Part shown: one piece after another, positions 11,041-23,411 of the stretch
How the letters are laid out: the number at the start of each line of letters is the position of its first letter
Numbering within the stretch: the first letter of the stretch is position 1
Assembly (NCBI GenBank): GCA_032622095.1
Contig: CP136066.1
Coordinates: 175,831,164 to 175,895,163 of the forward strand
Reading direction: 5' to 3'
Source of the DNA: Siphonodentalium dalli
Taxonomy: Eukaryota > Mollusca > Scaphopoda > Gadilida > Siphonodentaliidae
DNA: 64,000 bases
Notes under the pieces: model-generated
What the model was told of the DNA's origin: nothing
Databases searched by the model: none
Seen by the model: the letters and a program-made list of their open reading frames with translations, nothing else
Position numbers and translations under genes: made by a program

Positions 11041-11299
11041 ACAGATGTAATTTTGTTGTTGGCAATCTGTCAGTAAGTGTTTTTATCTATTTCTCAATGC
11101 TCTTAGGGCATGCTGACCTTTATACAATTTTAATAAAATTTTGTTTGCACAATATAGTGGGTCGCCATTGAGGAGATCTAGAGCTCCCTTGAAATCTCCA
11201 AATGGCGGTTTGCCACACCATCCCGAACTAGACAAACCTCTCTGGTGGCCCCTTGCATTGAACCTATTAATTAAACCGGTATATACCCCTCTTATATAA

Positions 11300-13160
11300 G
11301 GATGGAAGATGCTACCAATTTCAAACCGATGGTATTTATTCAGAGTTGACTCTCTTGTATTATGAAAGCAAGCACAATGAGGCCATGCACCTATTGTATG
11401 TTTATAACACACAAAAGACTATATAATAGCAGAATGCTAATATCTCTGATGATACAAACAATAAAATATCCAATTTATCCATAGTTGAATTTCATTTGGC
11501 TATATAGGAAAGCATACAATGTGGCTTTTATGTAGTTTCCACAAAGTATTTTAAGTAAAATATCCATCAAGTGATGTATTCTGCCTTGTCCTATATATTA
11601 AAATGCATGCAATGGTCATGAGAAATGCTTAATTTGTGGTAGAGATGTCCATCTGATAAGAAATACTGACATTTTAGGTTTGATACACCATTTCAGCCGG
11701 CTTGGCATCTTTTAAATTTGAAACCTAAGGGAATTTATTCAGCTTTGACTCTCTAAATTATGGAAGAAAGCCCAAATGAAGCCACTATGTGCATGTTAAT
11801 AACATGTATAAGGCTATATATCTCAACAGAATACATGTCTCTGATAAAATGCACAATAAAATATCCATAGTTCAATTGCATTTGTCTATAGAGGGATGCA
11901 TACAATATTGCTTTTATGTAGTTTCCACAGACTATTTTAAGTAAAATATCCATCAAATGATGTTTTCTACATAGCCTTGTATATTAAAATGCATGTAATG
12001 ACCATGGGAAATGTTTAATTCATTAGTTGATATGTCCATCTGATAAGAAATACTGACATTTGAGGTTTAAAATACCATTTCATGGGATTATGGGATCATA
12101 AATATAAAACTAAGGGAATTTCTTCAGATTTTACTCTCTAAATAATGGAAGAAAGCCCAAATGAAGCCACAATTTGCATGTTAATCACATGTATAAGGCT
12201 ATATCTCAACAGAATACACGTCTCTGATAAAATACACAATAAAATACCCATAGTTTAATTTCATTTGGCTGTAGAGGGATGCATACAATATTGCTTTTAT
12301 GTAGTTTCCACAGACTATTTTAAGTAAAATATCCATCAAATGATGTTTTCTACCTTGGTCTATATATTATAATGCATGCAGTGACCATGAGAAATGTTTA
12401 ATTTATTGGTAGAGATGTCCATCTGATAAGAAATACTGTCATTTGAGGTTTGATACACCATTTCAGCTGGCTTGGCATCTTGTAAATTTGAAATAAGGGA
12501 ATCTCTTCTGGTTTGACTCTCTAAATTATGGAAGCAAGCCCAAATGAAGCCACTATTTGCATGTTTATAACATATATAAGGCAATATCTCAACAGAATAC
12601 ATGTCTCTGGTGAAATAAACAATAAAATATCCATAGTTTAATTTATTTTGGCTACACAGGGATGCATACAATATGGCTTTTAGGTTGTTTCCACAGACTA
12701 TTTTAAGTAAAATATCCATCAAATGATGTTTTCTACCTTGTCTTGTATATTATAATGCATGCAATGACTATGAGAAATGTTTAATTTATTGGTAGAGATG
12801 TCCATCTGATAAGAAGTACTAATATTTGATGTTTGTGACATCAACTCACAGGGCCAGGCATGCTACAACTTTCAAACTAAGAGAATTTCCTCACGTTTGA
12901 CTCACTAAATGATGGAAGTTAGCCCAACTGAAGCAACTATTTGCATGTTTATAATGTATAAGGCTATATCTTTGCAGAAGGCATGTCTCTGATAATAAAA
13001 ATAATAACATGTCTATAGTTCATAGTTCAGTTGGTTAGACAGGGTGCATAAAATATGGCTTTAAGTATAGTTTTCACAAACTAGAAATTCTAGAATATCT
13101 ATAAAATGATGTAACCTGCCTTGCTGTGTATTTAAAATTCATGCAATAGCCTGATAACTG
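11300..13160. repeat. ~384-bp tandem satellite, about 4.7 units
   Basis: The anchor GCATGCAATGACCATGAGAA and variants occur near 11605, 11991, 12373, 12757 and 13139, giving a period of 382-386 bp. Other recurring blocks are CATCTGATAAGAAATACTGA, GACTCTCTAAATTATGGAAG and CCACAGACTATTTTAAGTAA. Minus-strand ORFs (11753-11956, 12360-12722) are copies of one repeat-derived frame and are not supported as genes. Confidence 0.9.
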
Positions 13161-13179
13161 TTCAGTTCATTGGCAAGCC

Positions 13180-13310
13180 TTGTAAGCCAGTGCATTCTTT
13201 TATATATGATACGAGGCTTCATGTGGATGACTCACATATATAAGAGAATGCTCTAGCATATGGTCTGTTAAGACTTTAATGCTGCACCAGCGCAATTCCC
13301 GCCATGGTCA
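13180..13310. repeat. Fragment related to the piggyBac-like MITE at 19301-19539
   Basis: Shares CAGTGCATTCTTTTATATAT, GAGGCTTCATGTG, CACATATATAAGAGAATGC and TGCACCAGCGCAATTCCCGC(C)ATG with 19430-19535. The outer end with TTAA is not recognisable here. Confidence 0.6.
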
Positions 13311-13349
13311 TATATATATATGGGGGAGGCCCTTTTCACATTTATTATT

Positions 13350-13510
13350 TATTTACGCTTGAGCGAAAATATTTGCGCTTAAGCACACATATTTGCGCTC
13401 AAGCACACATATTGCGCTTAAGTTCAAATAACCTCTATCATTTGGGCTTAAGCGCAAATGTTTATGCCTAAGCGAAAATCATTTGCGCTTAAGCGCAAAT
13501 GAAAAATAAT
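13350..13510. repeat. Tandem palindromic GCGCTTAAGCGC repeats
   Basis: Seven or eight degenerate copies of the palindrome ATTTGCGCTTAAGCGCAAAT are spaced roughly every 18-22 bases. The perfect form is at 13482-13501. No gene is nearby. Confidence 0.8.
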
Positions 13511-14482
13511 ATGCATTGACCCCCCCCCCCCCGAATTAATTTTAAATGACACAGGCCAAAACACATCACTCAAGTCTATATAGGCCCACCATCTGAGTAA
13601 TCCCTAGATACCTTTTATGAACATGCAAATTATATAGGTCTGTGTGCAGAACATGTCCCTTTTATAAAATATACTAGATTTCTGGGATGGACGAAATTGA
13701 AAATCACAACTACACCTTTTACTGAACTCGGACTCGGACTACAACTTTTATTGTGTCCGCCATTCGGTCACGCCTGTCCTGTTCGTCAGCCATTTTGACA
13801 AAATACATTTTTCGAGATCGGAAATGAACAGATGAACTCCATTTGATCTGATTTTTCAGGTAAGTAAACTGTTGTAAAGTGTTTTCTCTTTACGAAAATG
13901 TTGTTACGAGTGATATACTTAATTGAACTACGATTACACGTGCGTGATTTATTCATATTTTACAAATGAAATGATGGTGAATTTTAATGTCGGTGAAATA
14001 TGTACGAGATTTTAGAATTCGCTCAATCTGCTTGTATTTGTTATGATTTCTCATGTTAAAATAGTAACATCTGATGGACTATGATTATATGGCATTGATC
14101 ATTCGTATATAAATGTACCCATCCACAATATTCGCAAAACTGGGAAACTTTGCAAAATCGGTTTTTATTAAATCATATTTTGTGCTTAATTTCTACGATA
14201 AATAAAAGTAAAGTATTCCGTAACCCGCGTGAGTGGCAAATTTTACTCTGCAAAAATCAAATTTTGGCATAAAGCTATGCATAATTGCTCTGAATTATCG
14301 GTCGAGATTAATATGACAATAGTTGGAAAACAGAAAGGTCACAATTATTGAAAATATAACTTAAAAGGCAATTGTATATAAAGGTACTTCTTCATAGAAT
14401 AATTTTTAACAAATGTGAACCTGATAATATTAAAAATAAAATGCCCATTCATTCTAGTTATTGTGTGGCCAATTCAACACTA
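13511..14482. other. Non-coding, nothing definite
   Basis: AT-rich DNA without a supportable ORF. The phrase ACACCTTTTACTGAACTCGG at 13713 recurs in variant form at 34651-34670, suggesting one old dispersed repeat. Confidence 0.4.
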
Positions 14483-15241
14483 CATGTAAGTGTACGTTCA
14501 GACGACCACGATTCATTTGTAAGTGGAGGAATCAGGCCCGACAAGATCGTGGATAGTTTGTTCACACAATTGCGATGCGGCATCGTACATGATTATACCG
14601 TAGGTTGAACATCCTGAAGCATGTGATTGACTACACCGGGCATTTTCAGCTACAATTTTTATGCACACACCACTGCGAATCTTTCGTCACAAGTGGAGGT
14701 ATAAACCAAGAATACGCCTCAATTTGGCATCTAAAAATAGTAAAATCAAACAGTGCTTGATATTATTTTTGACCTACGATTTCGATGTGAGCATGCGCAG
14801 TCCAATTATCAGTTATTTCCTACGACGGAAAAGTTTCCACAAGTTTACGATTGAATCGTGGTCATCTGAACGTTCACTAAGTGAATGTTCTGATGATCAC
14901 GATTCAATCGTAAGTGGACAGATTTTGTTGTGGGTAGTAACCGATACAGTGATAGTTGTACTGCGCATGGTTGCGCATTGTCGCGAGTGATAAAATGTAG
15001 TATCAAGCATTTTAGATGCGAAATTGTGGCGTATCCTTGGTTACCTCCACTTGTGACTGCATCAGAACTGTGTGTGTATTTAAAAATTGTACAAAGTAAA
15101 TAAAAAAACATAGGGTAGTTAATCACATGGTTAACCGCCGACAATATACTCATATGTGATGACATCGTAATCGTGTCAACAAACTATCCATGATTTTGTC
15201 AGGCCATGGTCATCTGAATTGCCGAGAACGCTTACATTGTT
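14483..15241. repeat. ~760-bp imperfect palindrome
   Basis: The arms meet near 14877 at GAACGTTCACTAAGTGAATGTTC-like sequence. Mirrored blocks include GGTATAAACCAAGAATACGCC (14698) against GGCGTATCCTTGGTTACCTCC (15028), and GATAGTTTGTTCACACAATT (14553) against the sequence just after 15165. The outer ends read ACATGTAAGTGTACGTTC and, inverted, ACAATGTAAGCGTTCTC. ORFs inside are by-products of the mirrored sequence. It fits a fold-back DNA element; a target duplication was not identified. Confidence 0.75.
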
Positions 15242-15755
15242 GGTTGAATGAACTTTACACTTTGTTTATAAATATGTTTGCAAATTATAAAAATACATGT
15301 ATCGATATCACATACATGTATATGCAGCATATTTTTCTTCTTATTACAGAAATGCCAGATTCATTAGCCACGGTCATTGTTATGGAACTACAGTACCGTG
15401 TAGTTATGATACACCAAAAGATATCACACCAAAAGTTGAAAATTAATACAACCACACGGATATCGTTAAATTAACTTATATATGCATGAATAGACGAATC
15501 ACTATCTTGTATTTCCATGCCTGTTGGTGTAATGCCAATCAATGCGGCCTGACAACAGGCGATGGGTGGAGTTTAAAAATTGACACCATAAACAATGTCG
15601 GCAACTTCAAAGTTCATGGTGTGCTACATTTAACCCCCTACTTGTATATACTATTTACAAATTTTCTATCAAGCATTCCCATTGCTTATAGAAAGTATAG
15701 TTGGAAAAATAGACGAAAATGGCCATATTATGATCAGGGGGTCAGAAAATATGTT
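15242..15755. other. Non-coding, nothing definite
   Basis: Short ORFs (15190-15474, 15486-15896) lack recognisable motifs and overlap repeats. A small microsatellite-like ACATGTAT cluster is near 15295-15320. Confidence 0.4.
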
Positions 15756-17085
15756 CCGGCATGTATGCTGATTTTTTTCGTTCGACCCTTGTTGGGACCC
15801 ACCCACCCCCGCGTCCAAACATCCACCCCCACCATTTTAGCAATAAAACAGATTTGCAGGGGGGGTGGGAGATTCACTGTAAACAGCTGTATATGAATTT
15901 CTGTGAATACTATTTGTCATGGATGTTAACATTGACATGTAAATAGGAACGACTCATTTTGGGGTCATTCAGCAAAAAACATAGCTGCCGGTCACCAGAC
16001 GGTGGCCATCTTGGAATTCAAAATTCAATCCATTAGCATGAGCTACAAGCAATACTGTTTGTCTGATCATCATGAAATTTGTCATTTCTGTTTTATAAAT
16101 ACCGGTATTTCTCTTATTGTAATGAGTTTTAAGCCAAACTCATTGCAAAAACAGTCAAACGACTTGCAGGAAAAAACATTTTAGTTGCGGAAAAAAATGT
16201 TTGTTGGTCCCATCAAGTTCAACCACCCATCCACCCCGGCATACGTGCCCGGAAATCCCCCCCTGATATGATGGCCAATATTTTTAAAGAAGTCACTCTG
16301 CAGTATAAGTGGTATATACTGGTATGTGTGATATTTGACATGCAGAAGTACTAGTTTGTGCTGCTATCTTCTAGTATACATAATTATGCTTGTATATTAT
16401 ACAGTATAATTTGTTCAATTCCCCAATGATTATGTATAATTGTGTTTACTAGTATATGCATGGAAATAGAGTATTTATGAACTCACCTATTCAAGTAAAG
16501 ATGATAAAATCAAATGTTGTATTGACATTTGGTGTGCCACATTGCCCCCCCCCCCCCCGTAAACAAATTTCAGGCATGTATGGCATTTTTTCCCTTTCGA
16601 TCATTTTTTGTACCCACCCACCCCCACCGCCAAATTTTTTTCCGTTTTCGGCAGTTTTTTCCGACCATTTTTTTTACACCCACCCCCCCTTTTAACACTA
16701 AAACAGAGATTTGCGGGGGGAAATTCACTGTAAACAGCTGTATATGAATTTCTGTGCATACTATTTATCATGGATGTTAACATGGACATGTAAATAGGAA
16801 TGAGTCATTTTGAGGTCATTCGGCCAAAAAAACATGGCTGCCAGTGGCCATCTTGGATTTCTAAATTTGCAACAAAATACAACACGATAACTGCTTGCAG
16901 TCAGTTTACCAGTTAGAATTACATTATTTCTCTCATTCAAAGTGGTTTTGAAGCCCAACTCATTGCCAAAACACTAAAAAAACAAGCAGGAAATTTTTGT
17001 TTTAGTTGCGGAAAAAATTCCTTGTTGGTGGCTTTGACCACCCACCCACCCCGGCATATGTGCCGGAAATATTTTTTTCACCCCC
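15756..17085. repeat. Direct repeat of ~450-bp modules, spaced about 830 bp
   Basis: Module 1 (about 15780-16262) and module 2 (about 16605-17080) share, in order, CCACCCACCCCC, GATTCACTGTAAACAGCTGT or its variant, GATGTTAACATGGACATGTA, CATCTTGGA, TTTTAGTTGCGGAAAAAA and CACCCCGGCATA(C/T)GTGCC. Similar C-rich/GATGGC pieces are dispersed elsewhere. The small ORFs here are low-complexity products of this repeat. Confidence 0.75.
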
Positions 17086-17225
17086 CCCTGCCCCCCCCCA
17101 AGCTGTTTAAATTGCCTTAAAATATTTACAAATATATGATATTTACAAGACCAATATGATATCATACCGGTACCTATATACATGTATCTGGAATGTTTTT
17201 GGGAGTATTTGGTGCAGGTACCGGT

Positions 17226-17541
17226 GTAACACGTCACCTCCTCCTGTCTGGATATCTTCCTCCATGGGGGAGTGTATTTGCGAATGTCCTCAGATATCTC
17301 ACTCGCACACCCTGGGCATTTTCCCCCCATGTATGACTAAAAGAAAATTCACTCATTTAATATCGTTTGACCCTGAAATGGCCAGAAAGAAATGTTTTAT
17401 GAGATTTAAGTTTGTTTTTTTATATTTAATTTTTGTTTGTTCAAGTAACATATATCAAATGAGTGAAATTTTAATTTAGTCATTCATGGGGGGGGGGGGT
17501 ATCCAGAGTGGGGGATATATCCAGGGGGAGATATATGTTAC
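17226..17541. mobile_element. 316-bp ACCGGT-flanked element, relative of the 2-kb palindrome
   Basis: The ends GTAACACGTCACCTCC and (inverted) GTAACATATATCTCCCC are bordered by ACCGGT on both sides (17220-17225, 17542-17547). The interior carries GGATATCTTCC/GGTATCC tracts and a G-run near 17489-17500, as in 2893-4936, but it is not palindromic. Two copies with the same borders define a family. Confidence 0.7.
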
Positions 17542-17547
17542 ACCGGT

Positions 17548-19296
17548 ATATGATACCGGTACATGTATTTGTAGCTGTTTCTGACCATCATGCAGCATTT
17601 GAATGGATATAATTTACTGTTATAACTCGGCCCCCGGGTGATCAATTTGGATGATGTATCTTAATAATATGTATATGATCAGTCATTCCTCTTTTCTGAT
17701 GTCATTACAAGCATTAAAATCTTTTTTTTTCAGACAGGAGGAGCTGCTTGACTGGATTGAGACATCAAAATTTCATTCAAGGCCTGATATGATTATCTGA
17801 TAACCAATCATAGAATCATGTTTCCTGTCAGAGTGCTTCTTGCAGACACTGCATGGTGACCCTTAATACCAATATTATTAATTCTGTCCAAGACTGGATG
17901 AGGAAGGATTTCAAATGTTATTCGGTGTACATGTACTGGATACATGTACTGTATACATGTACTGTAGATGTTATCGGTATTCGTCCATGCATGGCATGTG
18001 TGTTGTTGCTGTGTGACAGTGAGTCATGAGTCTCCTGGATATACACATGTACCATATGTATACCTACGGACGGTATGCACTGAATCCAGTACCATGCTTA
18101 CCTGGTAACTAGTGCACACTACAGCGAAGGGGAGGCTTTAATTTATAACCAAATGACGATCAATGTGTTCATCAAAGGCAAAAATGACACATATATGTAT
18201 GCATTCCTTCCTTGATGGAGACCGATCAGTGACCTCTACATTTTATCAGACTTATGTGGTGAAAATCTTGGCAAGTGAAGTTAGTGAATTCAATTCTACA
18301 ACAGACATGTACTTGTATGCTTCATCGAGTCTCAGAAAATGTGCACTATGGCATCCAGCGTATGCATAAACTTTTTTATATTTCATACTACATTGACCAG
18401 AATTTGGAGGTGTACCAGTTTCAAATCTCCACACAAAGCACAACAGTACCCATGGAACAGTCTCAAGCCTTGTTTCTGAGCTTATCTGAAGGATATGAAC
18501 TTTTAAGTGACATATTATTGCAGTATGTCAATATAATCAGATTCATGTACACATACAGGCCTTAAAATCCATAACAGAATCAAAATATTCTAATGTTCCT
18601 TTATCTTTGTCAACCTGCTGTATCACCAAGTAATCTGTACAAGGAGCTTAAAGTGGCTTATACATGTACCATACATGCACATTTAAAGATATAGAATCCG
18701 AGTTCAGGCTCCTCAATTACTATTTCTTTGGCTTCGGGGGTAAAAATAATTGATTCGAGTCGAGGAACACACCCTTTAAAGTTCTGAGTTACAAAATATA
18801 AATTTTTGAAATCTGTTATTTTTCACCGCCTTGAATATTTCCCGGCCTAGCAAATATTCAACGAGCCGACTGAGTCGACTGACCTAATCTTGATACCAAG
18901 TTGCGATGAACAAAATGTTGATATATAACATGTTTTGGAAAATGTTACACTAGAGTTGACAGTAGTTAGCATTATGTTTTGGTATTTAATCGATTAAGAA
19001 ATGTTGTTCTTGGAATCTGATGGTATGGAGACCATCAATTCAGATTGTTTACCTTTAATTGTCCATGTTGACTTTAAAGCATAACATATGTTATCTTTAT
19101 TTTTTGTATCCCTGCATAAAATGGGGTGATAAATTTATATTATACTCACATCTGGTCTTTCGATATTCTGTGAGTTAATTAATTTATATTAAAGAATGTC
19201 ATTGCATGCTAGCAATTCTGATAAACATCACTGTTACAGTGACATTACCATCCAATGTTGAATAAGTCCAATAAGATGCCAAAGTTTAATAAAAAC
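17548..19296. other. Non-coding stretch
   Basis: No supportable gene. Three tandem TACATGTACTG(T/G)A units are at 17930-17967. ORFs at 18163-18565 lack motifs and overlap on both strands. Nothing else stood out. Confidence 0.4.
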
Positions 19297-19300
19297 TTAA

Positions 19301-19539
19301 CCCTTCCATGACTGGAGATTCTTGAAATGTTGCTAAAACCCTGCGCCAATGCATTCTCTCCAAAATGAAGCCTCACATATATAAGAGAATACATGGCCAA
19401 ACATTATTTACCTTGACCTTGTAATCCAGTGCATTCTCTTATACATATGAGGCTTCCTATGTGAGACTTGCATATATACAAGAATTCACTGGTACATGAT
19501 CTTTAATGCTGTACCAGCGCAGCTCCCATCATGAAAGGG
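19301..19539. mobile_element. piggyBac-like MITE (239 bp)
   Basis: The termini CCCTTCCATGA and TCATGAAAGGG are inverted and lie directly inside TTAA on both sides (19297-19300, 19540-19543). TTAA followed by CCC is the piggyBac signature. The interior contains two inverted copies of a GCATTCTCTTATATAT-type module that is also present in the element at 32155-32617. Non-coding. Confidence 0.75.
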
Positions 19540-19553
19540 TTAAACATTGCATG

Positions 19554-19715
19554 GCCAAAGCATTGAAAAATATTCTGAAAATAATATTTTAATAGACTAA
19601 TATGTTTAACCTTCTACGCGATTACTAGTAGCAATGTTTGTTGACAAATCACTGTAACAGTTTTGTTTACATAGCAATGGTTCCAACAGGAGAAATTTCG
19701 TTATTGGAAAACTTT
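19554..19715. repeat. Third copy of the ~155-bp repeat of 10730-11040
   Basis: Shares AATATTCTGAAAATAATATT, TGTTTGTTGACAAATCACTG and TAACAGTTTTGTTTACATAG with the two tandem copies. More diverged at its start. Confidence 0.6.
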
Positions 19716-21061
19716 CAATAATTAATATAGGAATCAGGAATTCATGTTTTTCTGAGTGGTGATGTTTTTACGAACTGTTGTATGTTATATGTTTGGCATA
19801 TTTACTCACTATGAGTGCCTTGGGTCCCTTTAAAATGATTTGAAACACTCAATGAAATATCTGCACACCAGTAGATTATTTTGTAGGGATTTTAGTGTGA
19901 TGAGAGTCAGAATCATGATTCTTCGTTTGAGTCTGGTAAAAAGCAGCTGATTTGATGTAGAAATGCTATAGTTTGATTCTTGCAAAATTTTAAGGCCTGT
20001 ATACATTCGCTTTTATCCATCAAAGGTGCTCCAGACACTTCATACCGCTATAATCATAGTATGTACATGTACCTTGTTTTACAAACTTTTATGTTATTTT
20101 GCATGACCGCACTTCAAAGAACTCTAAAGCCGCTCATGCACTTAATGCATCAATTTAAAATTCTGCAACTTAATGCATCAATTTAGAATTCTGCACTTTT
20201 ATCCGCATTTTTATCACAAAAAGTCTGGAAATACTAGTGAGTACTAGTTCTATACTATTAAACATGTAGACTATATACTGTGAAAAGACTTGATAAAGTC
20301 TTAATAAATTTAACAGTTGTTTCCAGTAGAAGATAGACAAAAGCTCTTTAAGTTCCATATTTGCAGTGTTTTACACTGAGCATTAAGAGCATCTCCTTTT
20401 ATTCTCAGCAGAATATATGCAAACAACATGGTATAAATTATAATGAAAATGAATTTATGACTCCAGCCAATAATTCATTATCATTATAAATACCATGTTT
20501 GCATTGTTCATAGAGCACACAGGTGTTGCACTTATCCATGGGCCAAATTCATTCATTTGTTGCATATATTCTGTTGAGTATACAAGGAGATGGTCTCATA
20601 AATGGCCGGATTTAGTGTACCCTTTAATACTTGTAATACATGCATGTACTAGTACCTGTTTAGACCAAGTTTTCCCTGTCCACAACTTGTGGTATCGGTT
20701 GGGTTGATGCTGTTTTGGACCGAGTCCCATCCCGATACTCTTCTATAATGGACTTTACGCCCAGAATTGTGGGTTGAAGTTATCTTGATTGTAGCACTAC
20801 CAGTATTTCGTCAGATTAGGTCAAAGTGACGCTTTTTTATAAGAACATAGAGGGCAGCCTTTCCCAAGCGTGATGATTTCAAACCTGCATATACTTAAAG
20901 TAATTGACCATCTCTAACGTGGTGTTACCCAGGTAATGCTGTGGTATTACACTGCAGTAATTTCCAACACCATGGTAAGGTTGTCACTTGAACACAAAAC
21001 AGCACCACGATGGATGCGGTATGCAATTAAGATGCAGTGATTCTCCTTATATCTTTGGAAC
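19716..21061. other. Non-coding stretch
   Basis: No supportable gene. A 28-bp duplication (CTTAATGCATCAATTTA-AATTCTGCA) is at 20139-20195. ORFs at 19980-20707 show no motif. Confidence 0.4.
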
Positions 21062-21065
21062 TTAA

Positions 21066-21315
21066 AGGAATGGATGGCCTTCGTTATAGGTTATAATTTA
21101 TAAATAACATTTACAAAAAGTTTCCCAAGAATATACTAATAGTATAGGATAATGTTCATATGAATGCGTTATTATCCACAAAACACACTTTGTGTGAGTC
21201 AATCGTTTGTTTATATACAGCAGTAAATAGTGAGCGATAAGCAAAACACTCAACACCGTTGCGATTGTTTAATTGAGCGATTCATGGTGACCCATTCAAC
21301 ACTTCAAAATCTTGA
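21066..21315 (+). mobile_element. TTAA-starting dispersed element, copy A
   Basis: Starts after TTAA (21062-21065) with AGGAATGGATGGCCTTCGTTA. Matches 27469-27725 over some 250 bp through GTTATAATTTA(T/G)AAATAACA, CAAGAATATA, ATCCACAAAACAC and GAGCGATAAGCAA. The far end was not identified; a perfect palindrome follows shortly. Confidence 0.6.
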
Positions 21316-21365
21316 GAGGTTATAGAAGAGTAGCCGGACAGGACTCGATCCAAAACATTTTCAAC

Positions 21366-21582
21366 TGCAGTAATGCTCTAAGTAATCAACTCCTTAACCA
21401 CAGCAGAATTATGGGTAACTTTTCAGGATTTAGTCGGAAATATGGCTTGTTGCCATTCATCGGAAAGCTCTCAGAGAGCTTTCCGATGAATGGCAACAAG
21501 CCATATTTCCGACTAAATCCTGAAAAGTTACCCATAATTCTACTGTGTTTAAGGAGTCGATTATACTCGGAGCATTACTGTA
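21366..21582. repeat. Near-perfect 217-bp palindrome
   Basis: The inner arms 21406-21472 and 21474-21540 are exact reverse complements around A21473 (AAGCTCTC A GAGAGCTT). The outer 40 bp on each side match with a few differences. A transcript would form an almost perfect 100-bp hairpin. Surrounding DNA is an ordinary repeat, so a recent fold-back duplication is likely. Confidence 0.9.
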
Positions 21583-22250
21583 TTCGATATCTCAAGCTGT
21601 TGCATACCGAAAAGACTTGGGCTAGTACCTGAACAGTAAACCTGCAATCTGCATGATTCATGAAACAGCTATTGAAACCATGCTGTATATACACAGAATT
21701 ACACAATTTTGTTTATGGGTTTGTTGATATGACACGAGTGCTAGCGCACAATGACGGAATGAACAGCACACCCTAGAGTTCTATCTTTCCTCAATGGCAC
21801 AAGTGCCGTATCAACAAATCCATTAATACAAGTGTCTTTCTGTGTTTATTACACATCACCCGTCCTAGAATATGTGCATTTAAAAATACAGGGTTACGAT
21901 GTTTATTAAGGCACATACAGTGCTTGTTTTGTCATGTGTGATGATTTTTTTTGCCATCGTTTGAACTGGATACTCAAATAACAGAAATTGTTATATATTT
22001 TTTTTGCAACCGACAGATTTGAGGTAACTGTTTCTATAAATATATTGAAAATCATGTGTCGGGATGTAATTATTAGCAATCAATATATTTTTTGTTGCGT
22101 ATATAGGTTTATACAATTTTAAGAGGCAGAACAAGATACAGGTACTTTGTATAGTTTCATTTCGCGAATGTACACAGTATCTTGTTTGGCCACTTGAAAT
22201 TTTAGAAACCCATAGCTGTAACGAGAAATTGTTGCTTGTATATTTAAAGT
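21583..22250. other. Non-coding stretch
   Basis: No supportable gene. ORF 21991-22320 on the minus strand runs into the following MITE and is not coding. Confidence 0.4.
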
Positions 22251-22254
22251 TTAA

Positions 22255-22747
22255 AGGTACGGGAGGCCTTGGCGGTGGGTATGCTGTGAAAATATTTCCA
22301 CCGGTCATAAACCGCCACAAACAGAAAGAATATTAAAATGTAGACAGACTTTGTCCGTATACAAATAAGAAATATCGCATAAACAGTATGTTATTGTCAT
22401 ATGTTTGACCATTCTTATGTAAACAAAAGCATAAAAAGGTACTTTCCTGGTGTTTGTTTATATTATGATGGTAAACATAAAGAGCGTTCATTGTTGCTGA
22501 ATTTAGATATGGAACGAATAAAGAGCATTTATATCATTTGTGTGTGATTAGCCAGTAACACTGTGCTGCCTTCTGTAACACAATCAGGCTCCTGCTTAGG
22601 TAAAATATAGTAGGTCTTTATGATAGCATGCTGTTTACGCGATGGTCATGGTATATATGAACAAAACTGTATGCGTTTTAATGTTTTTCTGTTTACGGTG
22701 ATTGAAACAAATATGAATATTTTCGACAACTAAGGCCTCCCGTGCCT
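22255..22747 (+). mobile_element. TTAA-flanked MITE, complete (493 bp)
   Basis: TIRs AGGTACGGGAGGCCTT and its mirror AAGGCCTCCCGTGCCT differ at one of 16 positions and sit inside TTAA (22251-22254, 22748-22751). Nearly the same sequence occurs at 59506-59999 and, inverted and cut, at 1-342. Non-coding; Kolobok- or piggyBac-like by target site. Confidence 0.85.
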
Positions 22748-22869
22748 TTAAGCTCCCTTATTGTCTCTATTATACATTTAACAATGATATTTACAAAGAA
22801 GTTTTTATATTCAGAATAAATGTCAATTGTATATTTTAAAACACAATTGAAATTATATATTAATTTAAA

Positions 22870-23411
22870 ATTAAATGTTTTTCTTAATTAAGAATTGTTT
22901 TCTAATATATCTTTCCTAATTGGGGAAAATATTCCTAGTTAAGAAAACTTGTTTTCCTTACTTAGATTTATTTTCCTGCTTGAGAAAATCTCATTCTAGA
23001 AAAAATTGGCATCACTTAAGAAAAAATATCTTGACGATATTTCTAACCATAGAAAATATAATTTCTTGTTCTAGATTAATTGTATAGCTTTCTTAAATTT
23101 CTAGCTATTCTCCCAAGATAATCGCAGTATCTTAAACTTATCTTATTTCAAGAAAAATAAACTTATGTGAGAAAAACAATCTTTCCTACATTAAGAAAAA
23201 AAAATCTATACTAAGATTTTTTTACTAGGATTTTCTAACTAAGATTACTGTGTTTTCTTAAAGAAATTTTCTCAGACAAGAAATTTTCCCACCCTTTCAT
23301 TTCTTGACCTAGAAAATATGTTTTTCTTATTTTTCTAGCTATTCTCCCAAGATAATATCTCATTTCAAGATTTTTTTTTTCCTGAATTGAGAAAATATTT
23401 TTGGCAGGGCG
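22870..23411. repeat. AAGAAA-rich dispersed repeat, copy 2
   Basis: Dense degenerate TTTTCTT...AAGAAAA palindromes ending in ATATTTTTGGCAGGGCG, the mirror of the start of 10362-10690. No ORF of substance. Confidence 0.5.

Noticed and set aside
21312-21632. 106-codon ORF
   Set aside because: It spans the perfect palindrome; its two halves are reverse-complement translations and no other support exists.
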